Assembly: GCF_900101985.1 (NCBI RefSeq)
Contig: NZ_FNAR01000002.1
Span: forward strand, 124,001 to 188,000
DNA length: 64,000 nt
From: Bhargavaea beijingensis
GTDB taxonomy: Bacteria; Bacillota; Bacilli; Bacillales_A; Planococcaceae
Reading direction: 5' to 3'
Shown: positions 34,068-43,457 of the stretch, piece after piece
How positions within the stretch are numbered: the stretch's first letter is position 1
How the letters are laid out: each line of letters opens with the position of its first letter
Translations under genes and position numbers: made by a program
Notes under the pieces: generated by a model
What the model was told of the DNA's origin: nothing
Database searches by the model: none
What the model saw: only the letters and a program-made list of their open reading frames with translations

Positions 34068-35093
34068 ATGCTCATCCCCTATCTAAAATCTCGTCTCCCA
34101 TGGATCCTTTTCTTCCTCGGCGCTCTCCTTCTCGGGGACCTGATCATCATCATCGATGACGGGATCGAGATCGAAGCGGCCTCCGTCCTGTATATGAACG
34201 TCCTTTTAGCCGCGGCATTCGCTCTCTTCGTCCTCTGGCGGTGGCGGCAGGAGACGGCGTTCCTTCGGAAAGCATCGAGCCTGACAGATCAATTGCTCCG
34301 GGATTGGGAGGAGCTGTTGCCTGAGCCTCCATCCGATCTTGACCAAATAACGGCGGAACTACTCACCGCAGCTTCCCGTTCTCATCGGGAGGAGCTGGCG
34401 AAGGTGGCTGATGCACAGTATCTGGAGACGGATTACCTGGCAGCGTGGGTGCATGAGGCGAAGGCGCCGCTGACGGCGATCAAGCTGATTGTGGATGAAC
34501 ACCGGGGCAATCCGGCCATGCGCAGGCTTGAGGCGGAGTGGCTCCGGCTTCATCTGCTGATCGACCGGCAGTTGTATATCTCGCGCATGCCGACGCTCGC
34601 GGCCGACTTTCTTCCCGGGACGGCAAGCGTGCGCTCGCTCAACGCGCCCGAGATCCGCGAACTCGCCGCCTGGTGCATGGAAAAGGACGTAGCGGTCGAA
34701 CTGGAAGGAGAGGACTACCTCGTTCGCACCGACGAAAAATGGGCGCGGTTCATCATCCGGCAGATCCTGACGAACGCCGTGAAATACAGCCCGGCCGGCG
34801 CCACAATCACCATCACAGCCGATCGGTCTTCCAAGGGGAATGTCCGGGTCCGAATCAAAGACGAAGGGCCCGGCATCCCTGCACACGACCTGCCGCGGAT
34901 CTTCGAAAAAAGCTTCACGGGCAGCACCGGCCGCATCCACAATGCCGCCACGGGTCTCGGCCTGTATCTCGCAAATACGGTAGCCGCAAGGCTGGGCATC
35001 CACCTGTCCGCCGTTTCGAAACAAGGACAGGGCACCGTCCTCACGCTGACCTTCCCGAAAGATAATGAGTTTGATCGGATCATGGGTGGCTAA
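34068..35093 (+). CDS. intramembrane-sensing histidine kinase (BceS-like)
   Basis: A 341-residue kinase with two TM helices (about 10-29 and 38-57) joined by a very short outer loop, as in BceS-type kinases that sense through a partner ABC transporter. Phosphoacceptor H129 lies in AAWVHEAKAPLTAIK. The ATPase domain has LTNAVKYSPAGA, DEGPGIP and TGLGLYLA. AGAAGGAGGCAAG precedes ATG 34068. No ABC transporter gene adjoins it; the BceAB-like pair 12 kb downstream is a candidate partner. Confidence 0.88.
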   Translation: MLIPYLKSRLPWILFFLGALLLGDLIIIIDDGIEIEAASVLYMNVLLAAAFALFVLWRWRQETAFLRKASSLTDQLLRDWEELLPEPPSDLDQITAELLTAASRSHREELAKVADAQYLETDYLAAWVHEAKAPLTAIKLIVDEHRGNPAMRRLEAEWLRLHLLIDRQLYISRMPTLAADFLPGTASVRSLNAPEIRELAAWCMEKDVAVELEGEDYLVRTDEKWARFIIRQILTNAVKYSPAGATITITADRSSKGNVRVRIKDEGPGIPAHDLPRIFEKSFTGSTGRIHNAATGLGLYLANTVAARLGIHLSAVSKQGQGTVLTLTFPKDNEFDRIMGG

Positions 35094-35262
35094 ATCTTCA
35101 CACTTTTCCCTGAAGCGGCAGCCGGACAGATTCCATCATGACCCCTGACGTGATTCTCGCGAGGAAGAGGATCGTTTCCAGCCGGATGCCGTTCCCCTTG
35201 AAAGACAGGCACCCACTCCAGTCAGCGAATCAGGGGCCTTCATCTGTATATCAGCTTTGAGC

Positions 35263-35287
35263 ATCCGGGAAATCCCGGATTTTTTTT
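35263..35287 (+). terminator. terminator downstream of the BceS-like gene
   Basis: Stem ATCCGGGA/TCCCGGAT with 2-nt loop and eight T. Confidence 0.9.
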
Positions 35288-35433
35288 CGGTGAAAACCAA
35301 TAGTGCACTTGAATATCAGGTCTTTTGGCGTGCGTCTTAATGCTTAGAGGAAGAAAAGCAAATAGTCAAATGGTTAGATTAAAAATATTCAGACTATATG
35401 TATACTAAACCGAAAGAGAGCACTCATCTTTAG

Positions 35434-35458
35434 TTAGTTAGTAACCTTTACTAACTAA
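35434..35458. promoter_or_regulatory. ROK/XylR-type operator upstream of PIG-L gene
   Basis: Perfect 11-bp inverted repeat TTAGTTAGTAA-CCT-TTACTAACTAA. It resembles XylR-type operators and a similar site lies before the ROK gene at 38135-38161. Confidence 0.75.
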
Positions 35459-35505
35459 TGTGAATGCGCTTTCTCTTGAAACCATTTGATGAAGGGGCGA
35501 GATAT

Positions 35506-38004
35506 GTGAAGAGGCTTTGGTATGGGATGATGTCCATCTTATTGGTGCTGTCCGTGCTGCCACAGGTTGTTCTGGGAGAAAACCAGGATGGACACGATGT
35601 GGAACTGTGGAATGCGGTGAAGCCGCTGGATACAACGGTCACGTTCCTCAATACAGGGGCCCACCCGGATGACGAGCGCAGTGATTTCCTCGCATATTTG
35701 TCGAGAGGGCTTGGGGTGAAGACGGCCAGCCTGATCGCCAACCGCGGGGAGGGCGGGCAGAATGCCATCGGAAATGAACTGGGGAACGGTCTCGGTATCA
35801 TCCGTTCCAACGAAATGATTGAAGCGGCAAAAGTCAACGGGGTTAAAGCCTACCACCTGAGCGATACCACGTCGGATGCCATCTATGACTTTGGATTCTC
35901 AAAATCTCCGGAGGAAACACTGGAGAAATGGGGAGAGGAAGTCACTTATTCCCGTCTCATTGAGTTCATCCGCACCTACCAGCCGGATGTGGTGATGCCT
36001 TCCTTCCTGAACGTGGACAGCCAGCATGGACACCACCGCGCGATCAATGTCCTGTCTGTGAAGGCATTTGAGGATGCGGCCGATCCTGCAGTCTTCCCCG
36101 AGCAAATCAAGAACGGACTGGAACCTTGGCAAATCAAAAAGCTGTACCTCCCGGTTTCCCGGGATGAAGCGACCGTATCCATTGAGATCGGTGACTACGA
36201 TCCGGTTTACGGGATGAGTTATCCACAGTTAGGTGAAGCGTCACGCTATCTGCATAAGAGTCAGGGCATGGGACGTGATATTCCTGTGGAGCCTCGCCAG
36301 GTTCACTTGAAACTTGCGGAGTCTGCTGTGCCGGAGAATTCGGATAAGCTGTTCGAAGGTATCCCTTATGATTTTGCAGCATGGGCGGATAAAGTCTCTG
36401 ACAAAGAACTCAGCGAATCTCTCGGTTCTCTTCAGCAAAAATTGGACCGGATCGTTGAACTTTATCCAGACCGCGGAGCCATCCTACCAGATTCTCAGAA
36501 GGCACTGCGTGATGTAAGGGAACTGGCCGGGAAAGTGGCTGCTTCCAAGCTGGATCAGGACGTCAAGAATGACCTTCTTCATAAACTGGAGCTGAAAGAG
36601 GAGCAACTTCTCGAAGTAAGCCGGGTGGCTTCCGAATTGTCGGTGGACATTTCAATCGGCTCTTACGTGCTGACCCAGGGTGAGCAGACGGAAGTGGAAG
36701 TGACAGTCACGAATGAAGGAAACCAAAAACTTCATCATATCGAAGCAGCCCTTCTGACCCCGGAGAACTGGAAACATGAAAAAGCTGTTAAGCTCAAGCA
36801 TCTGAAACCGGGTGAATCCAAGACAGCCAGCTTCACTGTAAAAGTGCCGGATGATGCGGAGTACTTTGAGCCTTATGCCGAAGCTTCTATCCAAGCGCAG
36901 CTTTCATTCAAGGAAAATGGAGTGGACACGACATTTGGCAGCGACCTTGATAACACGGTCAGTGTCTTGCCTGAACTGGGCGTGACGCCGGATCCGGCCA
37001 ATATTACGGTGAACACGGCTGATGTGCAGGAAACGATTCCGGTCAGCGTGAAAGTGAAAAACTACGCTGACGCTTCTCAGGAAGCAACGGTTTCTCTGAA
37101 CCTTCCCGCAGGGTGGAGCAGTGAGCCGGCAATGGCAGAAGTGAATCTGGAAAAGCGATTTGACGAAAGAAGCGTTTCCTTCAATCTGATTCCGCCATCT
37201 GAGGTGGAGGAAGGCGACTTTACAATCAGGGCCATAGCCAAAGCGAATGGGAAAACCCATCACACAACTGTCCAGGAGATCAAGTACGAGCACGTCAACG
37301 ACTCGTATTACTTGTATCCTTCCTCCATTAACGGCGTTGCATTTGAACTCCTGAAGCCGGAGAATCTGAAGGTCGGATACATCGACAGCGGTTTTGATTC
37401 GATCGCCGATTCGTTCATCAATGCCGGTTTCGACATCACCAAGCTGACGCCCGAAGACCTGGCTTCAGCAGATCTTTCACAATATGACACAATCGTGACG
37501 GGTATCCGCGCGACACTCGGCAGGGAGGACCTGCTCGCAAATAACGATCGGATCAAAGAGTACGTGCATAATGGCGGGCACTTCGTTATGCAATATGTGA
37601 CCGCTTCCGATCCTTGGGATGCAGAGCTGACAGCCCCTTACCGACTGAAAATCGGAACCCCGTCCATCCGCTGGCGCGTGACAGACGAGAATGCAGACGT
37701 GACGGTGACCAAGCCGGATCACCCGCTATTCAATTATCCGAACAAAATTGCGGACAGTGATTGGGACAACTGGGTACAGGAACGCGGACTGTATTTCCCG
37801 ATGGAATGGGATGAGCGGTACGAGACATTCGTGTCGATGGCCGACCCGGGAGAGGATCCATTCACGAGCGGAATCCTCATGGCTGAGTACGGAGAAGGGA
37901 CCTATCTGTACACGAACCTGGTATTCTATCGTCAGATCGGAGCCCAGGTTCCGGGTGGATATCGTATTTTTGCTAACCTGATCAGTTACGGAGCCGATCG
38001 ATAA
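35506..38004 (+). CDS. secreted PIG-L family deacetylase with C-terminal beta domains
   Basis: An 832-residue exported protein. From GTG 35506 (GAAGGGGCGAG upstream) there is a clear signal peptide, MKRLWYGMMSILLVLSVLPQ. The frame also begins at ATG 35464, which would spoil the signal. The PIG-L domain (about 45-235) has zinc motifs HPDDE (53-57) and HGHH (174-177), as in de-N-acetylases of amino sugars. Two Ig-like/NEW3-type domains (about 380-590) and a C-terminal domain (about 605-832) follow. The ROK operator just upstream suggests sugar-responsive control together with the downstream ABC genes. The substrate is unknown, perhaps an N-acetylated glycan. Confidence 0.85.
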   Translation: MKRLWYGMMSILLVLSVLPQVVLGENQDGHDVELWNAVKPLDTTVTFLNTGAHPDDERSDFLAYLSRGLGVKTASLIANRGEGGQNAIGNELGNGLGIIRSNEMIEAAKVNGVKAYHLSDTTSDAIYDFGFSKSPEETLEKWGEEVTYSRLIEFIRTYQPDVVMPSFLNVDSQHGHHRAINVLSVKAFEDAADPAVFPEQIKNGLEPWQIKKLYLPVSRDEATVSIEIGDYDPVYGMSYPQLGEASRYLHKSQGMGRDIPVEPRQVHLKLAESAVPENSDKLFEGIPYDFAAWADKVSDKELSESLGSLQQKLDRIVELYPDRGAILPDSQKALRDVRELAGKVAASKLDQDVKNDLLHKLELKEEQLLEVSRVASELSVDISIGSYVLTQGEQTEVEVTVTNEGNQKLHHIEAALLTPENWKHEKAVKLKHLKPGESKTASFTVKVPDDAEYFEPYAEASIQAQLSFKENGVDTTFGSDLDNTVSVLPELGVTPDPANITVNTADVQETIPVSVKVKNYADASQEATVSLNLPAGWSSEPAMAEVNLEKRFDERSVSFNLIPPSEVEEGDFTIRAIAKANGKTHHTTVQEIKYEHVNDSYYLYPSSINGVAFELLKPENLKVGYIDSGFDSIADSFINAGFDITKLTPEDLASADLSQYDTIVTGIRATLGREDLLANNDRIKEYVHNGGHFVMQYVTASDPWDAELTAPYRLKIGTPSIRWRVTDENADVTVTKPDHPLFNYPNKIADSDWDNWVQERGLYFPMEWDERYETFVSMADPGEDPFTSGILMAEYGEGTYLYTNLVFYRQIGAQVPGGYRIFANLISYGADR

Positions 38005-38028
38005 AATGGTTCGCCTTAAACATAGACT

Positions 38029-38060
38029 GCATAGACCGTATTTACGGTCTATGCTTTTTT
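38029..38060 (+). terminator. terminator after PIG-L gene
   Basis: Stem GCATAGACCGTA/TACGGTCTATGC, 2-nt loop, T-run. Confidence 0.92.
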
Positions 38061-38134
38061 AGGAAGAAAATCAAAAAAGTTCATTGAAAGCGGTTTACAA
38101 TTACAGAATCATTGATTACAATGTTTTCAGACAA

Positions 38135-38161
38135 GTTAGTAAGTTAAGTTAACAAACTAAC
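38135..38161. promoter_or_regulatory. ROK operator upstream of the ROK regulator gene
   Basis: Imperfect inverted repeat GTTAGTAAGTTAA-G-TTAACAAACTAAC, 11 of 13 positions paired. It ends 17 bp before the regulator start, suggesting autoregulation. Confidence 0.7.
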
Positions 38162-38178
38162 CATTTAGGGGCAGTGCC

Positions 38179-39342
38179 ATGCAATATGTGAATGACGAAT
38201 CAAATATCAACCGCAATGCACGGCAGGTGCTCAGGTGTGTCTTGGAAACAGAACCGACGACCCGGACGGCGATTGCAAAAAAGCTGTCTCTCAGTAAGCC
38301 AACCGTATCCGCGGCCATCACCAGGCTCATTGATGAAGGCTGGGTCACCGAGACAGGCAGCGGGGAGGCCTCCGCTAGCGGAGGGCGCAAACCGGTCAAC
38401 TTGATGTTCAACCCGAAAAAGGCACGCTGTATCGGGATTGATATCGGAGGCACAAAGGTGGCTGTCGGCATCACCGACTTGAAAGGGGAGCTTGAAAGTT
38501 ACCGGACCTTTCCTACCCAACAATACTTGAACGAGGATTTCTTTCCTGCAATCCGGAGAATGACCGAAGATATGATGATGGAGCTGTCTCTGGAAAAAGA
38601 AGAAATCCTGGGCATCGGTGCCGGTATCCCAGGAGTGACCAACGTACAAACCGGTATCGTGGAAGAAGCACCGGCTTTGAAATGGAGAGATTATCCGGTT
38701 CGTGAAAAGCTGGAAGAAGTGTTTCCTTACCCCGTGTACGTTGACAATGACGTGAATATCGGAGTGCTTGGGGAGCACTGGACGGGACGGGGCAAAGGCA
38801 AGCAAAACCTGATCTATATTGCCATAGGGACGGGGATCGGCAGCGGAATCATTTTGAACGGCCAGCTGTTCCGGGGAAGCCACTACAGTGCGGGGGAGCT
38901 CGGTTATATGGTGACAGACAGGAATCTTGCAAAAACGTATCGTCCTTCCTATGAAGGCTATGGATTCCTTGAAAGCGTTGCGGGCGGAACATCTGTCGGC
39001 ACGGCATTGTCTGAGCGCCTTGATAGAGAAGTGACAGCTGCAGAAGCGTTCAATTTGTACCGATCAGGAGACAGAGATGCCGCCGAAATCCTTGGGAATG
39101 TACTGGAACAACTCGGGATTGCAGTGGCAAATTACGTATCGCTGCTGAATCCGGAGATGATTATTTTAGGAGGTGGTCTGTCACAGTCTTTCGATGTGAT
39201 CCAGCCGATTGTCTCAGACAATGTAAAGCGGTACGCACCGAAAGAATGTGAAATCGTCAAGACGGCATTCGGTCAAGAAGCTGGCGTAATCGGCGCGGTT
39301 GCTCTGTTGCTGAAAGAGCACGAGGGACTGTACAACATTTGA
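38179..39342 (+). CDS. ROK family transcriptional regulator (XylR/NagC type)
   Basis: A 387-residue regulator. The N-terminal winged helix (about 10-72, TRTAIAKKLSLSKPTVSAAI) is followed by a ROK sugar-kinase-like domain with phosphate motif GIDIGGTKVAVGI and the sugar-loop segment YVDNDVNIGVLGEHW. The usual ROK zinc motif (CxCGxxGCxE) is missing: the region reads RPSYEGYGFLES with no cysteines. Together with the HTH this argues for a pure regulator without kinase activity. It probably binds the two TTAGT/ACTAA palindromes at 35434 and 38135. It heads an operon with the ABC importer; the gap to the next gene is 17 bp. Confidence 0.9.
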   Translation: MQYVNDESNINRNARQVLRCVLETEPTTRTAIAKKLSLSKPTVSAAITRLIDEGWVTETGSGEASASGGRKPVNLMFNPKKARCIGIDIGGTKVAVGITDLKGELESYRTFPTQQYLNEDFFPAIRRMTEDMMMELSLEKEEILGIGAGIPGVTNVQTGIVEEAPALKWRDYPVREKLEEVFPYPVYVDNDVNIGVLGEHWTGRGKGKQNLIYIAIGTGIGSGIILNGQLFRGSHYSAGELGYMVTDRNLAKTYRPSYEGYGFLESVAGGTSVGTALSERLDREVTAAEAFNLYRSGDRDAAEILGNVLEQLGIAVANYVSLLNPEMIILGGGLSQSFDVIQPIVSDNVKRYAPKECEIVKTAFGQEAGVIGAVALLLKEHEGLYNI

Positions 39343-39359
39343 AAAAGGGGGCAGTTTGA

Positions 39360-40487
39360 ATGGGGAAATGGATGAAGAGAAGTTGGTTGCTCGTTATGGC
39401 GGCACTGTTTGCACTTGCTTTGGCAGGATGTATGGCCGGTTCCGGCGGAGGAGAGGAAGAGGATGCTTCCGGAACCCCATCGGATGATGCGGGCGGCGAA
39501 GCCGACAAGTCGGAAGACCTTGAGGAAAAGGTTGTTATTTACTCTCCACACGGCAGTGATATTTTGGGGGACTTCAAACAACGTTTTGAAGAAGAATATG
39601 GCATAAAGATGGAGTTCCTGGACATGGGCTCCCAGGAAATTCTTGACCGGATCCGCTCCGAGAAAAACAATACACAGGCTGACGTCTGGTGGGGCGCGCC
39701 TCAAGTGAACTTCGATCAGGCAAAGGACGAAGGGCTGCTTGCTGAATATAAGCCGTCCTACGCGGATGCGCTGGATGACATGTATTATGACGAAGACTGG
39801 ATGTGGACCGGCACATCGATGACGCCTGAAGTCATCATGTACAACAACAAGGAAATCTCCGAAGAAGAAGCGCCGAAAGACTGGGATGACCTGATTGATC
39901 CGAAATGGCAGGATGAGCTGATCATCCGCTATCCGCTCGCATCCGGCACGATGCGAACCATCTATTCGGCCATGATCTACCGGACATACAAAGACACGGA
40001 AGATACGAAGGAAGGCTACGAATGGCTTGAGAAGCTGGACAACAACACGAAAGAATACTCGGCCAACCCAGAACTGATGTACAACCAGCTCGCAAAAGGC
40101 GTCGGCTCCCTGACCGTCTGGAATATGCCGGATGCCGTCATGCTTGCGGAAGAAAAGGGTTATCCGTTCGGCTATGTCCTGCCGGCAAGCGGAACACCGG
40201 TCCTGACCGAAGGTATTGCGATCGTCAAGGATGCGCCTCATCCGAAAGCGGCAGAAGCGTTCTATGAGTTCGTCAACACACCGGAAGCAGCAAAGCTGCT
40301 CGCGGAAAAATACTACCGCATTCCAACGCGGGATGATGTGACCGACCTTCCGGAATGGATCACTGAAGCTGAAGATGATATCAAGCCGATGGACATTGAT
40401 TGGGCACTGTTCCAGGAAAAATCCGATGAGTGGATGGACCATTGGGATAATCAGATCAAGAACGCAGAAAAAGAAACTGGCGAGTAA
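39360..40487 (+). CDS. ABC transporter substrate-binding lipoprotein (Fe3+/organophosphonate type)
   Basis: A 375-residue lipoprotein with lipobox LAGC (Cys24), an acidic low-complexity linker (about 30-55), then a type II periplasmic-binding-protein fold beginning VVIYSPHGSDILGDF. The FbpA/PotD-like region WWGAPQVNFDQA and the later NTPEAAKLLAEKYYRIPTR fit the group that binds ferric iron, thiamine, polyamines or aminoethylphosphonate. AAAAAGGGGGCAG precedes ATG 39360. It is followed by a hairpin, the ATPase and a fused permease. Specificity cannot be read. The ROK regulator and ArgH-like lyase suggest an organic compound or chelate. Confidence 0.85.
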   Translation: MGKWMKRSWLLVMAALFALALAGCMAGSGGGEEEDASGTPSDDAGGEADKSEDLEEKVVIYSPHGSDILGDFKQRFEEEYGIKMEFLDMGSQEILDRIRSEKNNTQADVWWGAPQVNFDQAKDEGLLAEYKPSYADALDDMYYDEDWMWTGTSMTPEVIMYNNKEISEEEAPKDWDDLIDPKWQDELIIRYPLASGTMRTIYSAMIYRTYKDTEDTKEGYEWLEKLDNNTKEYSANPELMYNQLAKGVGSLTVWNMPDAVMLAEEKGYPFGYVLPASGTPVLTEGIAIVKDAPHPKAAEAFYEFVNTPEAAKLLAEKYYRIPTRDDVTDLPEWITEAEDDIKPMDIDWALFQEKSDEWMDHWDNQIKNAEKETGE

Positions 40488-40530
40488 CCTGCAGGCGGCA
40501 TGGGCTCCATATAGCGTTTACTTTTGACGT

Positions 40531-40573
40531 TGGACTATCGCAGGGAGCAATGCCTGCGATAGTCCAGTGTTTT
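40531..40573 (+). terminator. intra-operon hairpin between binding protein and ATPase genes
   Basis: Perfect 14-bp stem (40531-40544 with 40553-40566) followed by GTGTTTTT. It is probably a partial terminator or mRNA-stabilising structure giving more binding protein than membrane components. Confidence 0.75.
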
Positions 40574-40595
40574 TACAGGGAAGGGAGTGGTTGCT

Positions 40596-41693
40596 GTGTC
40601 AACCGTTCATTTATCAGCGATTACCAAGCAGTTCGGCAAAGTCACGGCGGTGGAGGATCTGGACCTCCTGATCAAAGAGGGGGAATTCTTTACTTTTCTC
40701 GGGCCGAGCGGCTGCGGCAAAACAACGACACTCCGTATGGTTGCCGGGTTCTATTACCCGACCAAAGGGGTGGTGAAGTTTAACGACCGGGTCATGACAA
40801 CCGTCCCGCCTGAAAAACGGAATACCGGCATGGTGTTCCAGAACTATGCACTGTTCCCGCATATGACAGTTTTCGAGAATGTCGCATTCGGCCTGAAAGT
40901 CCGGAAAATGAGCAAAGAAGAGACGAAAAAACGGGTGGAAGATGTATTGCGCAAAGTTCGGCTTGACCAGTATGCCGAACGTCAGGTAAGCCAGCTTTCA
41001 GGAGGCCAGCAACAACGGGTGGCTTTGGCGCGTGCGCTCGTCATCGAGCCGGATATCCTGCTGCTGGATGAGCCGCTCAGTAACCTGGATGCTCGGCTTC
41101 GGGATGAAATGCGCGCGGAAATTCTCCGGCTGCAGAAAGAATATAAAATTACGACGATCTACGTCACGCATGACCAGGTTGAGGCCCTGACGATGAGCGA
41201 TCGGATTGCTGTCTTCAACTCCGGCAAATGCCAGCAGGTCGGCACGCCGACTGAAATCTACAATGAACCGGTCAACGACTTTGTCGCTGAATTTATCGGT
41301 GAGACGAATCTGCTGGGTGTCAGCGAAGCCGGCTTGGGAGAAAACCACCGGTTATACCATGTGGATGCGCTGGGCAGTAAGGTGAAGGTAAACAACACTT
41401 CCTTGAATGTTGCCGGGTATACCGAAAATGATGAACTGCGGTTATCGGTCAGGCCGGAGGCGATAGAGGTCTCCGCCCAGCCGGTCGCGGGGGAAAATGT
41501 TTTTCCCGGCAAGGTGAAATTGGTCCAATTCACCGGGGCGGCTGTACATACCTATGTAGAGATGAACGATCGGCTGACACTTGTCGGAACCGCTCTTAAC
41601 CAGGGGCCAAGCACTTATCTGAAGGAAGGTGCGGAAGTCTATGTCCGCCTTCCGGAAGACCAGATCCGGATTGTGCCGAAAGCGGGGGTGTGA
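40596..41693 (+). CDS. ABC transporter ATP-binding protein (FbpC/PotA type)
   Basis: A 365-residue ATPase with Walker [12 protein letters not shown]-loop [20 protein letters not shown], signature LSGGQQQR, Walker B ILLLDEP and H-loop YVTHDQ, then a C-terminal TOBE regulatory domain (about 240-365). GGGAGTGG lies 6 nt before GTG 40596; GTG 40587 would overlap it. It forms an importer with the binding protein upstream and the two-domain permease downstream. Confidence 0.92.
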   Translation: MSTVHLSAITKQFGKVTAVEDLDLLIKEGEFFTFLGPSGCGKTTTLRMVAGFYYPTKGVVKFNDRVMTTVPPEKRNTGMVFQNYALFPHMTVFENVAFGLKVRKMSKEETKKRVEDVLRKVRLDQYAERQVSQLSGGQQQRVALARALVIEPDILLLDEPLSNLDARLRDEMRAEILRLQKEYKITTIYVTHDQVEALTMSDRIAVFNSGKCQQVGTPTEIYNEPVNDFVAEFIGETNLLGVSEAGLGENHRLYHVDALGSKVKVNNTSLNVAGYTENDELRLSVRPEAIEVSAQPVAGENVFPGKVKLVQFTGAAVHTYVEMNDRLTLVGTALNQGPSTYLKEGAEVYVRLPEDQIRIVPKAGV

Positions 41694-41742
41694 TTCATGG
41701 AAAATTGGAATCCGCACGCCTTTTGGAAGGGAGGACACCATC

Positions 41743-43431
41743 ATGCTGAATGCTGAAAAAAGAAGGACTCTGGTGCTTCTCATCCCGGTTGTCCTCATTC
41801 TCACCGGCTATGTGCTTTATCCGACATTAAGGACTGCCTATGAGAGTTTCCTGCATAACGGCGTTCCTTCCTTCCAGAACTATGAAGACTTCTTCGGTTC
41901 AAAGGCAAAGGCCAACCTGCAAGCGCTATGGAATTCGGTCTGGATATCCCTGCTATCGGTTTTGTTCAGCGCGCTGATCGGTGTTCCGCTTGCCTATATC
42001 TTCAATCGCTATGAATTTCCGGGCCGCCGGTTTTTCTCCAACATTGCGATCATGCCGATCGTTCTGCCATCCCTTGTTGGGGTGATGGCGTTCATGTTCC
42101 TTTACGGTGAGGCAGGCCTCATACCGAATGCGATCAAAGACCTGCTGAATCTCTCAGAAGTGCCGTTCAAGATCGGCGGGATATCAGGCATCCTGATTGT
42201 CCATGCCTATACGATGTATCCGTACTTCTACATGACGACGGCATCCGCGTTATCCAACTTGGATCTCTCACTTGAGGAAGCGGCTTCCAACCTTGGCGCG
42301 AACCGTTTCAAGGTGTTCTGGCAGGTCACTTTCCCGCTTCTGACTCCAGGGTTCGTGGCGGCATCGCTCCTGGTCTTCATGGTCTCAATGGCCAGCTTCA
42401 GCGCGCCGTTCCTGCTTGCAGGGGGCTTCCGGGTGCTGAGCCTCCAGATCTACTTCTCAAAAATCAATGGCGATCTGGAGATGGCGGCCACTCAGTCTGT
42501 TATTTTGTCAATCGTGTCGATTGCGTTCCTCCTGTTTATGCGCTGGTATCAAGGCAGGAAGGACTACAGGATGGCATCCAAGGGAATTGGTGCCCATCGC
42601 AGTGAAGTCAACAATCCGATGCTCAAGTGGACCATGGTCACGCTCGGTGTCTTCGCCGTGATTATCCTGCTTCTGCCGCATGCAACACTGCTCATCCTGT
42701 CGCTCGTTCCTGAAGGGACCTGGACCTGGCAGACGTACCCGGCTGTATTCAATCTGGAAAACTATAAAATGCTGTTTGACACACCATACATCTGGGAGCC
42801 TGTGCGCAACAGCCTGATCATGGCAGTTATCGCCTGTTTCGGTGTGTTTGTCTTTGGGATCTTCACGTCCTATGCGCTTGTGAAGCGGAACTTCATCGGG
42901 AAGAACCTTTTAGACATACTGGTCATGATCCCTTGGGCGCTCCCGGCAACGGTGATCGGGATGAATCTGATTCTGGCGTTTAACTCACCAAACCCGTTCT
43001 CGTTCGGACAGATCCTGGTCGGGACGTTCTGGATTTTACCACTCGCCTACTTTATCCGTTTTCTGCCGCTTGTTGTCCGCTCAACCAACGCGGTGCTGGA
43101 ACAACTGGATGACTCCATTGAGGAAGCGGCTCAGAATCTGGGGGCCAAGTGGTTTTATACATTCCGGAAAGTTGTCATTCCGATCATCATGCCTGGTGTA
43201 CTGAGCGGTACGTTGCTTGCCTTTGTCCAGGCGGTCGGGGAGTTCCCGACATCCGTCCTTCTCTACACAATCGGAAATCGGCCGATTTCAATTGAAATCA
43301 TGAACCAGCTCCGCATGTTCAACATCGGGCAGGCCGCTGCATATGGCATGATCCAAGTCGCGCTGATTGCAGTCGTCATGTTCATCTCCAGCAGGTTCCT
43401 TGGGGTCAAAGCAGAAAAGTCTCTCGGTTAA
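41743..43431 (+). CDS. ABC transporter permease, two fused membrane domains (FbpB type)
   Basis: A 562-residue permease made of two homologous halves, each with six helices and an EAA loop: EEAASNLGANRFKVFWQVTFP in the first half and EEAAQNLGAKWFYTFRKVVIP in the second. This layout is usual for Fe3+-type and thiamine-type importers. GGAAGGGAGGACACC precedes ATG 41743; an apparent extension upstream overlaps the ATPase gene and is rejected. It completes the importer. Confidence 0.92.
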   Translation: MLNAEKRRTLVLLIPVVLILTGYVLYPTLRTAYESFLHNGVPSFQNYEDFFGSKAKANLQALWNSVWISLLSVLFSALIGVPLAYIFNRYEFPGRRFFSNIAIMPIVLPSLVGVMAFMFLYGEAGLIPNAIKDLLNLSEVPFKIGGISGILIVHAYTMYPYFYMTTASALSNLDLSLEEAASNLGANRFKVFWQVTFPLLTPGFVAASLLVFMVSMASFSAPFLLAGGFRVLSLQIYFSKINGDLEMAATQSVILSIVSIAFLLFMRWYQGRKDYRMASKGIGAHRSEVNNPMLKWTMVTLGVFAVIILLLPHATLLILSLVPEGTWTWQTYPAVFNLENYKMLFDTPYIWEPVRNSLIMAVIACFGVFVFGIFTSYALVKRNFIGKNLLDILVMIPWALPATVIGMNLILAFNSPNPFSFGQILVGTFWILPLAYFIRFLPLVVRSTNAVLEQLDDSIEEAAQNLGAKWFYTFRKVVIPIIMPGVLSGTLLAFVQAVGEFPTSVLLYTIGNRPISIEIMNQLRMFNIGQAAAYGMIQVALIAVVMFISSRFLGVKAEKSLG

Positions 43432-43457
43432 TAAAATGAATTCGAGGTGCCAGCAAT

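Larger units (their letters stand above)
35094..35505. other. 412-bp intergenic region
   Basis: After the kinase stop comes about 170 bp of GC-rich sequence with no gene I can support, then a terminator (ATCCGGGA/TCCCGGAT plus T-run). An A+T-rich promoter zone follows, with TATACT at 35401-35406, and the ROK operator at 35434-35458. Confidence 0.6.

Noticed and set aside
35094-35260. Remnant of an exporter gene behind the BceS-like kinase
   Set aside because: None of the forward frames gave a recognisable ABC segment.
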